Shown here one piece after another: positions 32,299-42,328 of a stretch of DNA of 64,000 nucleotides. Position 1 is the first letter of the stretch, and each line of letters opens with the position of its first letter. A program made the position numbers and the translations under genes. This DNA is from Phytoactinopolyspora halophila (GTDB taxonomy: Bacteria > Actinomycetota > Actinomycetes > Jiangellales > Jiangellaceae), in the NCBI RefSeq assembly GCF_003287285.1, contig NZ_QMIG01000002.1, forward strand, positions 186,001 to 250,000. The letters are read 5' to 3'. The notes below the pieces were generated by a model. It had not been told where the DNA came from and ran no database searches. It saw only the letters and a list, made by a program, of their open reading frames with translations.

Positions 32299-32375
32299 TG
32301 CCGAACATTCACGTGCCGGGAGCAGTCCGGTTGCCAGCGTCCCCACGCATGGCACGAACGGGGTGCGCCCGGTGA
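32298..32375 (+). CDS. Short leader ORF (25 residues) between TPP riboswitch and thiO
   Basis: The ATG is spaced 8 nt from the riboswitch Shine-Dalgarno GGAGGGAG. The 25-codon frame (MPNIHVPGAVRLPASPRM, then ARTGCAR) ends in a TGA that overlaps the GTG start of thiO (GTGA), so riboswitch control of this small frame would be passed to thiO by translational coupling. The peptide itself resembles nothing known and may have no function. An alternative view is that thiO is translated only from its own weak site. Confidence 0.5.
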   Translation: MPNIHVPGAVRLPASPRMARTGCAR

Positions 32376-33645
32376 ACCACACCGACACCCCTGACAACAC
32401 CTCTGACGTCCTCGTCGTCGGCTGCGGGATCGTCGGAGCCTCGATCGCGTGGAATCTCGCGCGCCGCGGTATCGCCGTCCGGTGCTTCGATCCCTCTCCA
32501 GGCAACGGCGCGACCTACGCGGCCGCAGGCATGCTCGCCGCCGTCAACGAGGGCACCTTCGGCGAGCACGAGCTCGCCCGGCTCAACGTCCGGTCGGCTG
32601 CGTTGTGGCCAGATTTCGCGCGCGAGCTGGCCGCCGAAACGTCGCATGCCGTGGGCCTTCGCGAAACCGGGACGCTGACGGTCGCCTTCGATGCCGATGA
32701 CCACAAGCAGCTGCGGCGACTACTGGACCTGCGGCAACAGTGGGGACTCGACGCCCGTGAGATCGACGTGCCCGAAGCCCGGGAGATGGAGCCGTCGTTG
32801 GGCCCGAGGATCTCCGGCGCGATGTGGGCACCCGGCGACCATCTGGCCGATCCACGCAGCGTGCACCGCGCGCTCATCTCCGCGATCGAACGCCGCGGCG
32901 TCGAAATTGTCCACCGGCGTGCACAGACGTTACTGCAGCGTGCCGGTGGTGACACGGACACGGACCCCGTGATCGGCGTGGTCGACGACACCGGGGAACG
33001 CCACCACGCCCGCCTCGTCGTCCTGGCCGCCGGGTGGGAGAGCGCTGGCCTCGTGTCGCGCGCGATCGGCACGTCCGGTCATGTGCCACACGGTGCACGT
33101 GTCCCCACCCGCCCGGTCAAAGGCCAGGTGGTGCGGCTCGACGCCACGCACGAGCCCACATTCCTGCTTCGACGCGTCGTGCGCGGCATCGTGCAGGATC
33201 GCCAGGTCTATCTGGTACCCAAGGACGACGGCGAGATCGTCGCCGGCGCCACGAGCGAAGAACAGCCCGACGACCGGAAGGTGACCGCTGGCGGGATCTT
33301 CGCCGTCCTGCGTGACGCGCGGGCTCTGGTGCCTGGCATCGACGAGCTTCCCGTGACGGACGTGACCGCACGCGCCCGGCCGGGCAGTCCCGACAACATG
33401 CCGCTGATCGGGCCGACTTCCGTTCCCGGTCTGGTCGTGGCCACCGGCCACTTCCGCAATGGTGTCTTGCTCGCTCCGCTGACGGCATCGGCGATCACCG
33501 AGTACTGCGTCGACGGCGCGTTGCCGGACGCGGTCGCCGCAGCCATCCCCACCCGTTTCGCACCTTCTCCGCTGATCATGAACACAAGTGGCGCTCACAG
33601 CACGATAGGTGTTCATGATCAACGGGAAAGGGGAGAGGAGGACGG

Positions 33646-33649
<4 letters not shown>
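32372..33649 (+). CDS. thiO: Glycine oxidase ThiO (FAD-dependent)
   Basis: Protein of 425 residues. It oxidises glycine to iminoglycine for thiazole synthesis in thiamine biosynthesis. FAD site DVLVVGCGIVGASIAWNLARRG at the N-terminus; ATYAAAGMLAA, the second FAD motif near 130 and RARPGSPDNMPLIGPTSVPGLVVATGHFRNGVLLAP at the C-terminal domain are DAO-family marks. The last 25 residues are encoded by a family 1 palindrome (LIMNTSGAHSTIGVHDQ) and look added: the normal protein should end near residue 400. GTG 32372 overlaps the leader stop; GTG 32363 is possible. The stop overlaps the thiS start. Confidence 0.9.
33573..33621. repeat. Family 1 palindrome, copy 3, inside the 3' coding end of thiO
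   Basis: It has the same 12-bp ends as the other copies and a 25-bp centre related to copy 2. The element is translated in frame as part of ThiO, adding IMNTSGAHSTIGVHDQ to the C-terminus, then nine more codons to the stop in front of thiS. This is the only copy clearly inside a known coding sequence. Confidence 0.9.
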
Positions 33650-34717
<1,068 letters not shown>

Positions 34718-34750
34718 GCTCACCCGAGCGATCTTTCCGGGCGGCGGCGT

Positions 34751-35131
34751 TCACGTCGCGGAGTCCAGAGCCTTCAGCATGCGTTTGAGCGCCACCTGCC
34801 GGTAGGACGCGTCCATCAATTCTGCGATCTCGTCCCATTCCACCGGCCCGGCGGTGAAGTCCAGAGCCAACCAGCCACCCGGCCCGAAGTACGGTGGGCT
34901 GAAGATACGCCGATCTTCGGCAAGTGCCTGGCGATCGGCAGGATCCGGTTTGAAGATCACTGCGTAGGGCCGTTCATCGTCGCTGCCGAAGACGGCGAAG
35001 ATCTTCTTACCGGCGCGAAAGGTCGGGCGTCCCCACGCCTCCACCTCGACTGCCTCGGGAAACCCCAGGCAGATACGCCGCACATCATCAAGATAGGGAT
35101 CGTCGTCGCTGTACATCCGCGGATGTGCCAT
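34751..35131 (-). CDS. MmcQ/YjbR family DNA-binding-like protein
   Basis: Protein of 126 residues of the YjbR/CyaY-like superfamily: VRRICLGFPEAVEVEAWGRPTFRAGKKIFAVFG, then VIFKPDPADRQAL and PPYFGPGGWLALDF, the usual family motifs. Function unknown. ATG 35131 is the usual family start (MAHPRMYSDDDPYLDDVR). Convergent with thiG, 33 bp between the two stops. Confidence 0.85.
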   Translation of the reverse strand: MAHPRMYSDDDPYLDDVRRICLGFPEAVEVEAWGRPTFRAGKKIFAVFGSDDERPYAVIFKPDPADRQALAEDRRIFSPPYFGPGGWLALDFTAGPVEWDEIAELMDASYRQVALKRMLKALDSAT

Positions 35132-35170
35132 GAGCGTCACTCTAGCGGCACCCACCGACGGGGTCCCCGC

Positions 35171-35203
35171 GCGAATCCCTCGACCCGTGCGAATCCCTCG
35201 ACC
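35171..35203. repeat. Short direct repeat
   Basis: GCGAATCCCTCGACC occurs twice with 18-bp period in the gap between the YjbR-like gene and the AraC-family gene. It may be residue of slippage; no role evident. Confidence 0.55.
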
Positions 35204-35255
35204 ACCGCGGCGCGTCCCGCGCCATGCCGGCGGCGCCCACGAAGCGGTGCCATCC

Positions 35256-36032
35256 TCATGGCTCGTCCACGCCCACCAACGCGGCGAACGTCGTGCCCGT
35301 CAACACGCGCACGTCCCGGGCGAGGTGTGCCTGATCGGCATATCCGCTGGCCAACGCCGCGTCGGCACCCGCGAACCCGGCCCGTCCGATATCGAGAGCC
35401 CGGTTCAGCCGCACGATGCGGGCGAGCGTCTTCGGACCATACCCGAACGCGTCGAGGCACCGGCGGTGCAGTTGGCGCACGCTCAACCCCGCCCGTTCGG
35501 CAATCCGCTCCACGCTGTGACCACGTCCTACGTGCGACGCCGTCATGTCGGCCACGGGATCAGGAGGCCGGGTGTCGCGCAGCCGCTCGCTGACAACGGC
35601 CTCGAGTACCGTGGCCGGTGCGCGGGCATGGGCGAGGCGTTCCTCCAGCGACCTCGTCACGGCGGCAGACCAGAGCTGATCCAACGGGATGCGCTGGTCA
35701 CGTAGTTCTCTCGCTGGCACGCCGACGACGCGAGGTCCGACGCCGCGGCCGAAGCGCAGTGCGGCATACGGCATGTCGGCTCGCCACGTGGCCAGGTAAG
35801 CCTTCGTATCCGGACCGGCGACGACCATCTGGCCACCCATCCAGATCAGGTCCATACACCCGTCGGGGAGCACCCGGTGCGCATCCACGGCGCCCGTGGA
35901 CCTTCCCGTCCATGCGACCGTGTGCGAGATGTTCGATGGCCGCTCTCGGTATACCAGGTGCACCCGATCAGGATGGCACGGTTCTGCCGGTCGGTGCCAC
36001 GCGTCGACAAGTCCCGTCACAGGGGTTGTCAA
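35256..36032 (-). CDS. AraC-family transcriptional regulator
   Basis: Protein of 258 residues. The N-terminal domain (AHRVLPDGCMDLIWMGGQMVVAGPDTKAYL) is the DUF6597-type sensor domain often found in actinobacteria; the C-terminal 100 residues form the AraC double helix-turn-helix (SVERIAERAGLSVRQLHRRCLDAFGYGPKTLARIVRLNRAL). Starts at TTG 36032 or GTG 36020; neither has a ribosome site. It is divergent from the secreted hydrolase gene across about 80 bp and could regulate it, but this is inferred. Confidence 0.85.
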   Translation of the reverse strand: MTTPVTGLVDAWHRPAEPCHPDRVHLVYRERPSNISHTVAWTGRSTGAVDAHRVLPDGCMDLIWMGGQMVVAGPDTKAYLATWRADMPYAALRFGRGVGPRVVGVPARELRDQRIPLDQLWSAAVTRSLEERLAHARAPATVLEAVVSERLRDTRPPDPVADMTASHVGRGHSVERIAERAGLSVRQLHRRCLDAFGYGPKTLARIVRLNRALDIGRAGFAGADAALASGYADQAHLARDVRVLTGTTFAALVGVDEP

Positions 36033-36109
36033 GTTGGCGGTCGTCTAAGAAACTGATTTTCAACCAGCGGCCAATATCGGACTTTTTTGAGAACGAGGAG
36101 GCATCGCTC

Positions 36110-38116
36110 ATGGGTTCAGTCCGCAGTGCCCTCGCCGTGACAACCACGACATTGCTCACCGCGGGGATGGTCGGCGCTGCATCAGCGGGCGCCACGTCCG
36201 ACCGCACCTCGCCGGCATCCAGCGCCGGCACGAGCGCGTCCAGCCAGTGCACGACCAATCCCGACGCCCCGAAGCACCAGTTCCGGGCGATGTGGATCTC
36301 CTCGGTCTACAACATCGACTGGCCAAGCGACAGCGGCCTCAGCGCCTCGGCGCAGCAGGACGAGTTCCGATCCTGGCTGGATCTCGCCGAGGCCAACAAC
36401 ATGAACGCCGTGGTCGTCCAGGTCCGGCCGACGGCCGACGCGTTCTGGCCATCCTCGTACGAGCCGTGGTCCCAGTGGTTGACCGGCACCCAGGGACAAC
36501 ATCCGGGCTACGACCCCCTGGAGTTCATGGTCGAGGAGGCACACGAGCGCGACATCGAGTTCCACGCGTGGTTCAACCCGTACCGGGTGGCCACGCACAC
36601 CAACCGCAACGCCCTGCACAGCAGTCATCCGGTCCGGCAGAATCCCGGCTGGGCGTTCGAATACAACGGCCAGCTCTACTACAACCCCGGTATCCCCGAC
36701 GTCCGTGAATTCGTCATCGACGCCATGATGGACGCCGTGACCAGCTACGACGTCGATGGCGTCCACTTTGACGACTACTTCTACCCGTATCCCTCGAGCG
36801 GCGAGTCGATTCCCGACCAAGCCACCTACGATCAGTACGGCTCGGGCTTCAGCAACATCCACGACTGGCGCCGCGACAACGTCAACCAGCTGGTCGAGGG
36901 AATGGGCGATGCGATCTCGTCGGCGAAGCCACACGTCAAGTTCGGCATCAGCCCGTTCGGGATCTGGCGCAACAGCTCCACCGACCCAGCAGGATCGGAC
37001 ACCAACGGGCTACAGTCGTACGACGCGATCTACGCCGACTCGCGCCGATGGGTCCAGGAAGGCTGGGTGGACTACATCAACCCGCAGATCTACTGGGAGA
37101 TCGGGCACTCGGCCGCCGACTACTCCACCCTCGTGCCCTGGTGGTCCGACGTGGTCAGCGGCACCGACGTCCACCTGTATGTCGGACAGGCCGCGTACAA
37201 GATCGGTGACGGCGGGGCGTGGAACGACTCCGGCGAGTTGAGTGATCATCTCTACCTCAACCGGGACCACCCCGAGGTACAGGGCGACGTCTATTTCAGC
37301 GCGAAGGACGTGCGTTCCGACCCGCTGGGCGCCATTGGCCGGTTGACCGGCGACCATTACGGCCACCCGGCCATCATTCCGCCGATGCCCCATCTCGGCG
37401 GGAGTACTCCCAGCTCGCCGGTGATCAGCCATGCGCGGCACACGGGCAGCAGCGTCTCACTGACGATCCAGGGCAACGCTTCCTCGTACGCCATATACCG
37501 GTTCGACGCCACGGGCTCGAACGATCCCTGCGACTTCGAGGACGCCACCCACCTCGTAGGTACGGCGCGAGGGGATGGATCGGTGGCGACCTTCACTGAC
37601 TCGTCGGCCGGTGATGGGACCTACACGTACTACGCGACGGCTCTTAGCCGGAACCACCTGGAGAGCAGCCCGAGTGATCCGGTTGAGGTCGAGCCCGGTA
37701 GCGGCTCCTGGTCCACCACGATCGACGCGACCACGCCTGGCGGCTTCACCGCCAGCGACAACTGGGGAACGTCGTCGTGGTCATCAGAACGGTACGGCGA
37801 CGAGTATCGCTTCGCCGAGCCGGAATCGGTCAGCGACGCTGCGTGGTTCAGCGCCGACGTTCCCGCCACCGGGAACTACCGGGTCGAGGTCTGGTATCCC
37901 TCGAACGCCGACTACAACAGCGCGACGCCGTACGTGATCGCAACGACCAACGGTAACGAGGTGGTGGAAGTCGATCAGCGCTCGAACGGCGGGCAGTGGG
38001 TCGACCTCGGCACGTTCACGTTGTCCGGAGGTGACGGCAACGTCGTCGGGGTGAGCCGGTGGACGGCGACGAGCGGACTCGTCATCGCCGACGCCGTTCG
38101 CCTCACCCTCCAATAG
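36110..38116 (+). CDS. Secreted GHL10-type glycosyl-hydrolase-like protein with C-terminal golvesin-like domain
   Basis: Protein of 668 residues. Signal peptide (MGSVRSALAVTTTTLLTAGMV, cleaved near SAGA). Residues about 55-415 form a TIM-barrel of the glycosyl-hydrolase-like 10 (DUF187/YngK) family: HQFRAMWISSVYNIDWPS, VVVQVRPTADAFWPSSYEPW, GYDPLEFMVEEAHERDIEFHAWFNPYR, DVDGVHFDDYFYPYP and DYINPQIYWEIG. A fibronectin-like region (about 435-540) follows. The last 110 residues (YRFAEPESVSDAAWFSADVP, NYRVEVWYPS, VIADAVRLTLQ) are golvesin/Xly-type. ATG follows GAGGAGGCATCGCTC. Substrate unknown, probably a cell-wall or plant polysaccharide. Confidence 0.87.
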   Translation: MGSVRSALAVTTTTLLTAGMVGAASAGATSDRTSPASSAGTSASSQCTTNPDAPKHQFRAMWISSVYNIDWPSDSGLSASAQQDEFRSWLDLAEANNMNAVVVQVRPTADAFWPSSYEPWSQWLTGTQGQHPGYDPLEFMVEEAHERDIEFHAWFNPYRVATHTNRNALHSSHPVRQNPGWAFEYNGQLYYNPGIPDVREFVIDAMMDAVTSYDVDGVHFDDYFYPYPSSGESIPDQATYDQYGSGFSNIHDWRRDNVNQLVEGMGDAISSAKPHVKFGISPFGIWRNSSTDPAGSDTNGLQSYDAIYADSRRWVQEGWVDYINPQIYWEIGHSAADYSTLVPWWSDVVSGTDVHLYVGQAAYKIGDGGAWNDSGELSDHLYLNRDHPEVQGDVYFSAKDVRSDPLGAIGRLTGDHYGHPAIIPPMPHLGGSTPSSPVISHARHTGSSVSLTIQGNASSYAIYRFDATGSNDPCDFEDATHLVGTARGDGSVATFTDSSAGDGTYTYYATALSRNHLESSPSDPVEVEPGSGSWSTTIDATTPGGFTASDNWGTSSWSSERYGDEYRFAEPESVSDAAWFSADVPATGNYRVEVWYPSNADYNSATPYVIATTNGNEVVEVDQRSNGGQWVDLGTFTLSGGDGNVVGVSRWTATSGLVIADAVRLTLQ

Positions 38117-38135
38117 CCGCACGTCACCAGAGCGT

Positions 38136-38170
38136 GGTGGGGAAGCGCCGCGACCCGGCGCTTCCCCACC
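38136..38170 (+). terminator. Strong hairpin terminator after the GHL10 gene
   Basis: Perfect 15-bp arms (GGTGGGGAAGCGCCG and complement) with a 5-nt loop, 20 nt after the stop codon, followed by GTTCC. Confidence 0.8.
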
Positions 38171-38641
38171 GTTCCAGGTACTCGCTCGACATCTCGTGCT
38201 CTCGTACGTTCGAGATAGCATTACGTACGCACGAGTCAAGCTATTTGGCATATGGGATCCGAACGTCGTCAGCGTCGACAGCCAGCGACCCACGCACGCT
38301 CAACCATGCTCTATATTGCTGCGGGGAGAAACGGGAATGACATTCTCTAAATTGGCAAAGCATGAAGATGGAATCAGGCGCGCTAGATTCTAGCAATCGA
38401 TCTTCATTGTGGCAATATGCAGCAGAGCGAGATAACGACTTGAAAATTTAAAAGGAAACGAGCTCGAAATCCGAGGACTCCCCGAAAAGGAAGTCGACAT
38501 GTGGTTACATGCCACCTCAGCAGCTTCGGGATTTGCGCACGGTGGCAAGCCATCCGCCGCATTCATTATCGTTTGGTAGCAGGTGGAATTGTTTGTGATA
38601 ATCTCGACTAGAGATGTTCACAAGGTCCAGCGAGGTGCCTG
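38171..38641. other. AT-richer intergenic stretch without a convincing gene
   Basis: About 470 bp of clearly lower GC than its surroundings (for example ACTTGAAAATTTAAAAGG near 38440). It contains several imperfect dyads (CTCGTACG/CGTACGCACGAG near 38205, GTGG/CCAC around 38500). One tiny frame of 18 codons (ATG 38338) has GGGGAG 8 nt upstream but no other support. The stretch ends in the gene at 38642. Looks like acquired or decayed DNA. Confidence 0.5.
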
Positions 38642-39010
38642 ATGACTCGGAGGCCAGGTAGCACTACGGTCGAGGATAGACTGCGACGCCTCTCCCGTGC
38701 TCAGCGGGGAGAGGTGCTCTCTGCCGTTAACTCTGGCCGGGCTGTCCACGACCCAGCACTAGCGGACCTTGCAGTTGCCTTAGCCCGCCGTGAGCAAGAG
38801 GCGAATGGTCTGGGTCTTTACCGTCAATGGTGGTATCTGCTCGCTGCTGCCATCTTTATCACACTAGCGTTTATCGCCTATTCATGGATCGGCGCCGTGG
38901 TTATCGCCGGCGTCCTGGCTATCGCCCCGTTTCTGCTGCATCGTCGGGTGCTAGCCGCACGTCGAGCCGAGGCCGCGAACGCACATCCTGACAACGGATC
39001 GAGTACCTGA
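38642..39010 (+). CDS. Small two-helix membrane protein, hypothetical
   Basis: Protein of 122 residues with a charged N-terminal half (VEDRLRRLSRAQRGEVLSAV, then two short alpha helices) and two adjacent transmembrane segments (WWYLLAAAIFITLAFIAYSW, GAVVIAGVLAIAPFLLH) followed by RRVLAARRAEAA. ATG preceded by GCGAGGTGCCTG. Composition and codon use are less GC-rich than in neighbours. No family recognised; small two-helix proteins like this are common in actinobacteria. Confidence 0.7.
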   Translation: MTRRPGSTTVEDRLRRLSRAQRGEVLSAVNSGRAVHDPALADLAVALARREQEANGLGLYRQWWYLLAAAIFITLAFIAYSWIGAVVIAGVLAIAPFLLHRRVLAARRAEAANAHPDNGSST

Positions 39011-39169
39011 CACCGCCACCATAGATCTCGTTAGTGCCGGTTCTGAGCGGGCCGCCTCGTGCTCTCGATTTGTGATGACGCAAACAGATCTCACGTTTTG
39101 CCATGCGCAATTATTATCGCTACACCACGCAGGCTTGATCGCTGGCAAGCGAGGCCATCTACACGCCGA

Positions 39170-40105
39170 TCAGGTGCGCGGAAACTCGTCCCAGGCCGGT
39201 CCGGGCGGGGGCGCATCGTCGCGGGTGACGGCCGCTTGGATCAGCCCGTAGGGGCGGTCGTCGGCATGGAACACTTCACCCGCGTTGGCGATCCCGAACC
39301 TGTCGAGGTCGTACAGCAAGTGATGGTTGTTCGGCGCGGATAGCCGGACCTCGGCGATCTCGGGGTGCGCCTCGAGCACCGCCGAGCCCATCGCGTAGAG
39401 CGTCTGTTGCAGGGCCAGCGATTCCAGCTCGGCATAGGTGCGCATCATCAACGCCTTCACGTTGCCATAGACCGCGCCGTAGTCCACGTCGGTTGTCGCG
39501 TATCTCCACCACGCTTGCAGCGATGTCGCCATCACCCGATCCGTGGTGGGTTCGAGTACCGTGTACTCGTCTTCGAGGAAGCCCCAGAACTGCGACCCGG
39601 TGGACTTCAACAGCGCCAGGTCCTTGAATCCGGACACCACCCACGCACGCGGGCCAGGGGTCTCGATTCCCGCCGCCTCGGATCCGCCAGCGCCGGCTCC
39701 GGCCGTCCCCACCTCGACCGTCACCGCCGTGGTGCGGGTCTCCTCGCCAGCTCGAACCCAGGTGTGATCGTGGTCTTCCACCCGCTGCCACCGGTGCTCG
39801 TCGACGCTGATTCGAGCAGCATCGACGGGCTCGATCGATGCGACGAAGTGCCGGCCCAGGGCGAGCGCATACGTCTCTATCTGGTCGATCCCGTGTGTCT
39901 TGGCGAACGCGTAGCACGCGTGCTTCTGCGAATCCGTGGGGACGATGCGTGCCTGGTCGCCCACGGTGTGCGCGTCGGTGAAGTCACCGCGAAGGGCGGT
40001 CGAGACGGTCACGTCCTTGATCTCGTGCCGGGGCGTGTCGCGGTAGATCCGCACGACGCGGTTCTCGGCCTTGCCGTACTGGGTGGGTCCGAGCACGATC
40101 GCCAC
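39170..40105 (-). CDS. uox: Urate oxidase (uricase)
   Basis: Protein of 311 residues with both T-fold halves. Motifs: YGKAENRVVRIYRD (catalytic Lys), VSTALRGDFTDAHTVGDQARIVPTDSQKH, FVASIEPVDAARISV, ALLKSTGSQFWGFLEDEYT, RYATTDVDYGAVYGNVKALM and PNNHHLLYDLDRFG. Oxidises urate to 5-hydroxyisourate. A Gly/Ala-rich stretch (GTAGAGAGGSEAAG near 155) is an insertion not usual in uricases. GTG start after GGGAGCTGACC. It is the last gene of the operon, 2 nt after the hydrolase stop. Confidence 0.93.
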   Translation of the reverse strand: MAIVLGPTQYGKAENRVVRIYRDTPRHEIKDVTVSTALRGDFTDAHTVGDQARIVPTDSQKHACYAFAKTHGIDQIETYALALGRHFVASIEPVDAARISVDEHRWQRVEDHDHTWVRAGEETRTTAVTVEVGTAGAGAGGSEAAGIETPGPRAWVVSGFKDLALLKSTGSQFWGFLEDEYTVLEPTTDRVMATSLQAWWRYATTDVDYGAVYGNVKALMMRTYAELESLALQQTLYAMGSAVLEAHPEIAEVRLSAPNNHHLLYDLDRFGIANAGEVFHADDRPYGLIQAAVTRDDAPPPGPAWDEFPRT

Positions 40106-40107
40106 GG

Positions 40108-40434
40108 TCAGCTCCCGCGATAGGTCGAGTAGGCATATGGCGAGAGCAGCAGCGGGACGTGGTAGTGCTCGCTCGCGGCGACACTGAACGTGATCGTCAC
40201 CTCCGGGTAGAAACCCTGGCGGCCCATGGTCTCGAAGTACCCGCCGGTGTCGAACACGATCCGGTAGTTTCCCGCCTGCAGCCGCACGTCCGCGAATTCC
40301 GGAATGCGGCCGTCGTCGTTGGTGATACCCGCGGCGACGCGCGTGCCGTCGAGCTCGGCGATGGTCACGGCCATTCCGACGGCCGGTGTGCCGTCGGCCG
40401 CGTCGAGCACGTGGGTACTGATGGTAGCCGTCAT
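40108..40434 (-). CDS. uraH: 5-Hydroxyisourate hydrolase
   Basis: Protein of 108 residues of the transthyretin-related family: STHVLDAADGTPAVGM at the start and the C-terminal tetrapeptide YRGS that marks the true hydrolases. Converts 5-hydroxyisourate to OHCU. Lies between the OHCU decarboxylase and uricase genes with 9- and 2-nt gaps. Complete, no extra domain. Confidence 0.94.
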   Translation of the reverse strand: MTATISTHVLDAADGTPAVGMAVTIAELDGTRVAAGITNDDGRIPEFADVRLQAGNYRIVFDTGGYFETMGRQGFYPEVTITFSVAASEHYHVPLLLSPYAYSTYRGS

Positions 40435-40443
40435 CGGCCTCGT

Positions 40444-40989
40444 TCACCCCTGCCTGTCGTCGAGCTGATCGAGCTGGTCGAGAAGGTTGGCCAGGCGGAT
40501 CCGGTTGATCTTTGCCAGTTCGTCCATCACGACGACGCGCTCGGTCTCGGGGTCGTTGCCGAGGCGGGACGTGAGGATCGAGAGTAGCTCCTCCGCGGAC
40601 TTGCCGGACGCGCACACCAGGTAGACGTGGCCGAACATCTCCTCGTACGCCCGGTTGCCCGCCACGATCCGTTCCTGCACGTCGGTACTCGCCGACGCCA
40701 TTCCGCGCTGCTCGGAGGCTGACCAGGTGCCGGACGCGGGTCGGTCACCGATGCGGGGGTGGCCCGCCAGCGCCTCGTCCAGGTCCTCCCGACCCAGCAG
40801 GTCCACCGCCCGGTCCGAGGTGGCGAACAGGTCGTCGCGCTCGCGGTATGGCCGCCCGGTCGCGACCACGTCGATCCATCGCGTCGACGTGCAACAGTCC
40901 CGGAGGGCAGTCGCTGCCTCCATGTCGGACATGGCGTTGAAGGCCGCGAGTCCCGATTCCCCCGGCAACGCTTCAGCTTCAGCTGGCAT
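40444..40989 (-). CDS. uraD: OHCU decarboxylase
   Basis: Protein of 181 residues. The catalytic His is in LAGHPRIGDRP; the Gly-Asp-Arg and the EQRGMASASTDVQERIVAGNRAYEEMFGHVYLVCASG stretch are family marks. Converts OHCU to S-allantoin. The chosen ATG follows the allantoinase stop by 10 nt; GTG 40995 is an alternative with better spacing to GGGGG. The C-terminus (ANLLDQLDQLDDRQG) is helical. Confidence 0.92.
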   Translation of the reverse strand: MPAEAEALPGESGLAAFNAMSDMEAATALRDCCTSTRWIDVVATGRPYRERDDLFATSDRAVDLLGREDLDEALAGHPRIGDRPASGTWSASEQRGMASASTDVQERIVAGNRAYEEMFGHVYLVCASGKSAEELLSILTSRLGNDPETERVVVMDELAKINRIRLANLLDQLDQLDDRQG

Positions 40990-40999
40990 CGGCACGAAT

Positions 41000-42328
41000 C
41001 TACCCCCGATCGGGCTCCACGCCACGCAACCATCGTCTCCGCACGACACCGCGCAGCTCGTGACCGAGATATGGCGTGTGCGGGTGCCGGTGCCGGATAC
41101 GTTCCGCCTGGACGGCGAACCTTTCGTCTGGGGCCAGGGCGACAAGATCGGCGTCGGCGCCGACACCGATCCGCCCCTTGCGCGGCATGCCTACCAGGTC
41201 GGCCGGTCCGGTCGACATCCACTGGACGACACGGGCAAGGTCCACACCGCGTTCGGCGGCGGCCGTCCAGGTCGCGGCAAAGCCGAACTGCAACGACGAG
41301 ATGCCGCCCCAGGCCGCGTCGAGATCGCCCGTGTCCAGGTGTTTCAACTCCGGTGTCGACGGCGAATGGTCGGTGACGACGATGTCGAGCGTCCCGTCGA
41401 GCAGCCCCGCCCAGAGCCGCTCCCGATCGTCCCGGCCACGCACCGGCGGGCAACACTTGTACTCCGGGGCGCCATCCGGGATGGTCTCGGCGGCAAAGAC
41501 GAGGTAATGCGGGCAGGTTTCGGCGGAGATGGGAACGCCTCGGCCCTTGGCGCGTCGAATCTCCTCGACGCCGGCACCCGATGAGACATGCACGACGTGC
41601 ACGCGGCAGCCGGTCCGCTCCGCGACGTCCACCACCCGGCGGATCGCCGACACCTCGGCCTCGACGGGGCGTGAGGCGACGAATGCCTGGTAGCTCCGCC
41701 CTTCGGGAGGGGCAGCCCGTTCGAGCAGCCCGGGATCCTCGGCATGTACGAGCAGCACCCCATCGAGATCGGCGATCATGGCTGCCGCCGCGGACAGATC
41801 GGCGTCCGACAGCGGCGGGAACTCGGCGACGCCGGAGTCGGAGAGGAAACCCTTGACACCGGGTACGCCCGCCCCGAACAACGCGGGCAGCTCGCCGATG
41901 GTCGCGGGCGTGACACCACCCCAGAACGCGACGTCGACGCGGCATCGCCCTGCGGCGGCCTGTCGTTTCCGCTCCAGCGCGTCCACCGTCAGCGTCGGAG
42001 GCAGCGAGTTGAGCGGCATGTCCACGAGCGTGGTCACACCCCCGTCGAGTGCCGCCGCCGTCGCCGTGGCGAAACCCTCCCACTCCGTGCGGCCGGGCTC
42101 GTTGACGTGCACGTGCGTGTCGACCAGGCCAGGGGCCAGCACCTCGTCCGGCCCGGTCTCGGTGACGACGCGCGCCTCAGCCTCCGCCCTGTGGGATCCG
42201 TCGGACTCGTACGGTTCGATCGCGGTGATCACGCCGTTTCGAACCAGGACCGTCGCGGGCCGGACCTGTCCGTCGACGACGGCTCGCCACGCCCGCACCG
42301 CCAGATCGACCGAGTGTGGAGGGCTCAC
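41000..42328 (-). CDS. allB: Allantoinase
   Basis: Protein of 442 residues, amidohydrolase family. Metal sites DTHVHVNEPG, the carboxylated Lys in GVKGFLSDSG, HAEDP, HVVHVSS and the catalytic TDHSPS. GVDLARVVQWMSTGPADLVGMPRKGRIGVGADADLV is the usual C-terminal region. Hydrolyses allantoin to allantoate. Its start overlaps the aldehyde dehydrogenase stop by 4 bp. No allantoate amidohydrolase gene is in the window. Confidence 0.93.
   Translation of the reverse strand: MSPPHSVDLAVRAWRAVVDGQVRPATVLVRNGVITAIEPYESDGSHRAEAEARVVTETGPDEVLAPGLVDTHVHVNEPGRTEWEGFATATAAALDGGVTTLVDMPLNSLPPTLTVDALERKRQAAAGRCRVDVAFWGGVTPATIGELPALFGAGVPGVKGFLSDSGVAEFPPLSDADLSAAAAMIADLDGVLLVHAEDPGLLERAAPPEGRSYQAFVASRPVEAEVSAIRRVVDVAERTGCRVHVVHVSSGAGVEEIRRAKGRGVPISAETCPHYLVFAAETIPDGAPEYKCCPPVRGRDDRERLWAGLLDGTLDIVVTDHSPSTPELKHLDTGDLDAAWGGISSLQFGFAATWTAAAERGVDLARVVQWMSTGPADLVGMPRKGRIGVGADADLVALAPDERFAVQAERIRHRHPHTPYLGHELRGVVRRRWLRGVEPDRG

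Noticed and set aside
38338-38394. 18-codon frame with a Shine-Dalgarno-like GGGGAG in the AT-rich gap
   Set aside because: Too short, no signal peptide or recognisable motif and no neighbour that needs it. Left as a possibility only.
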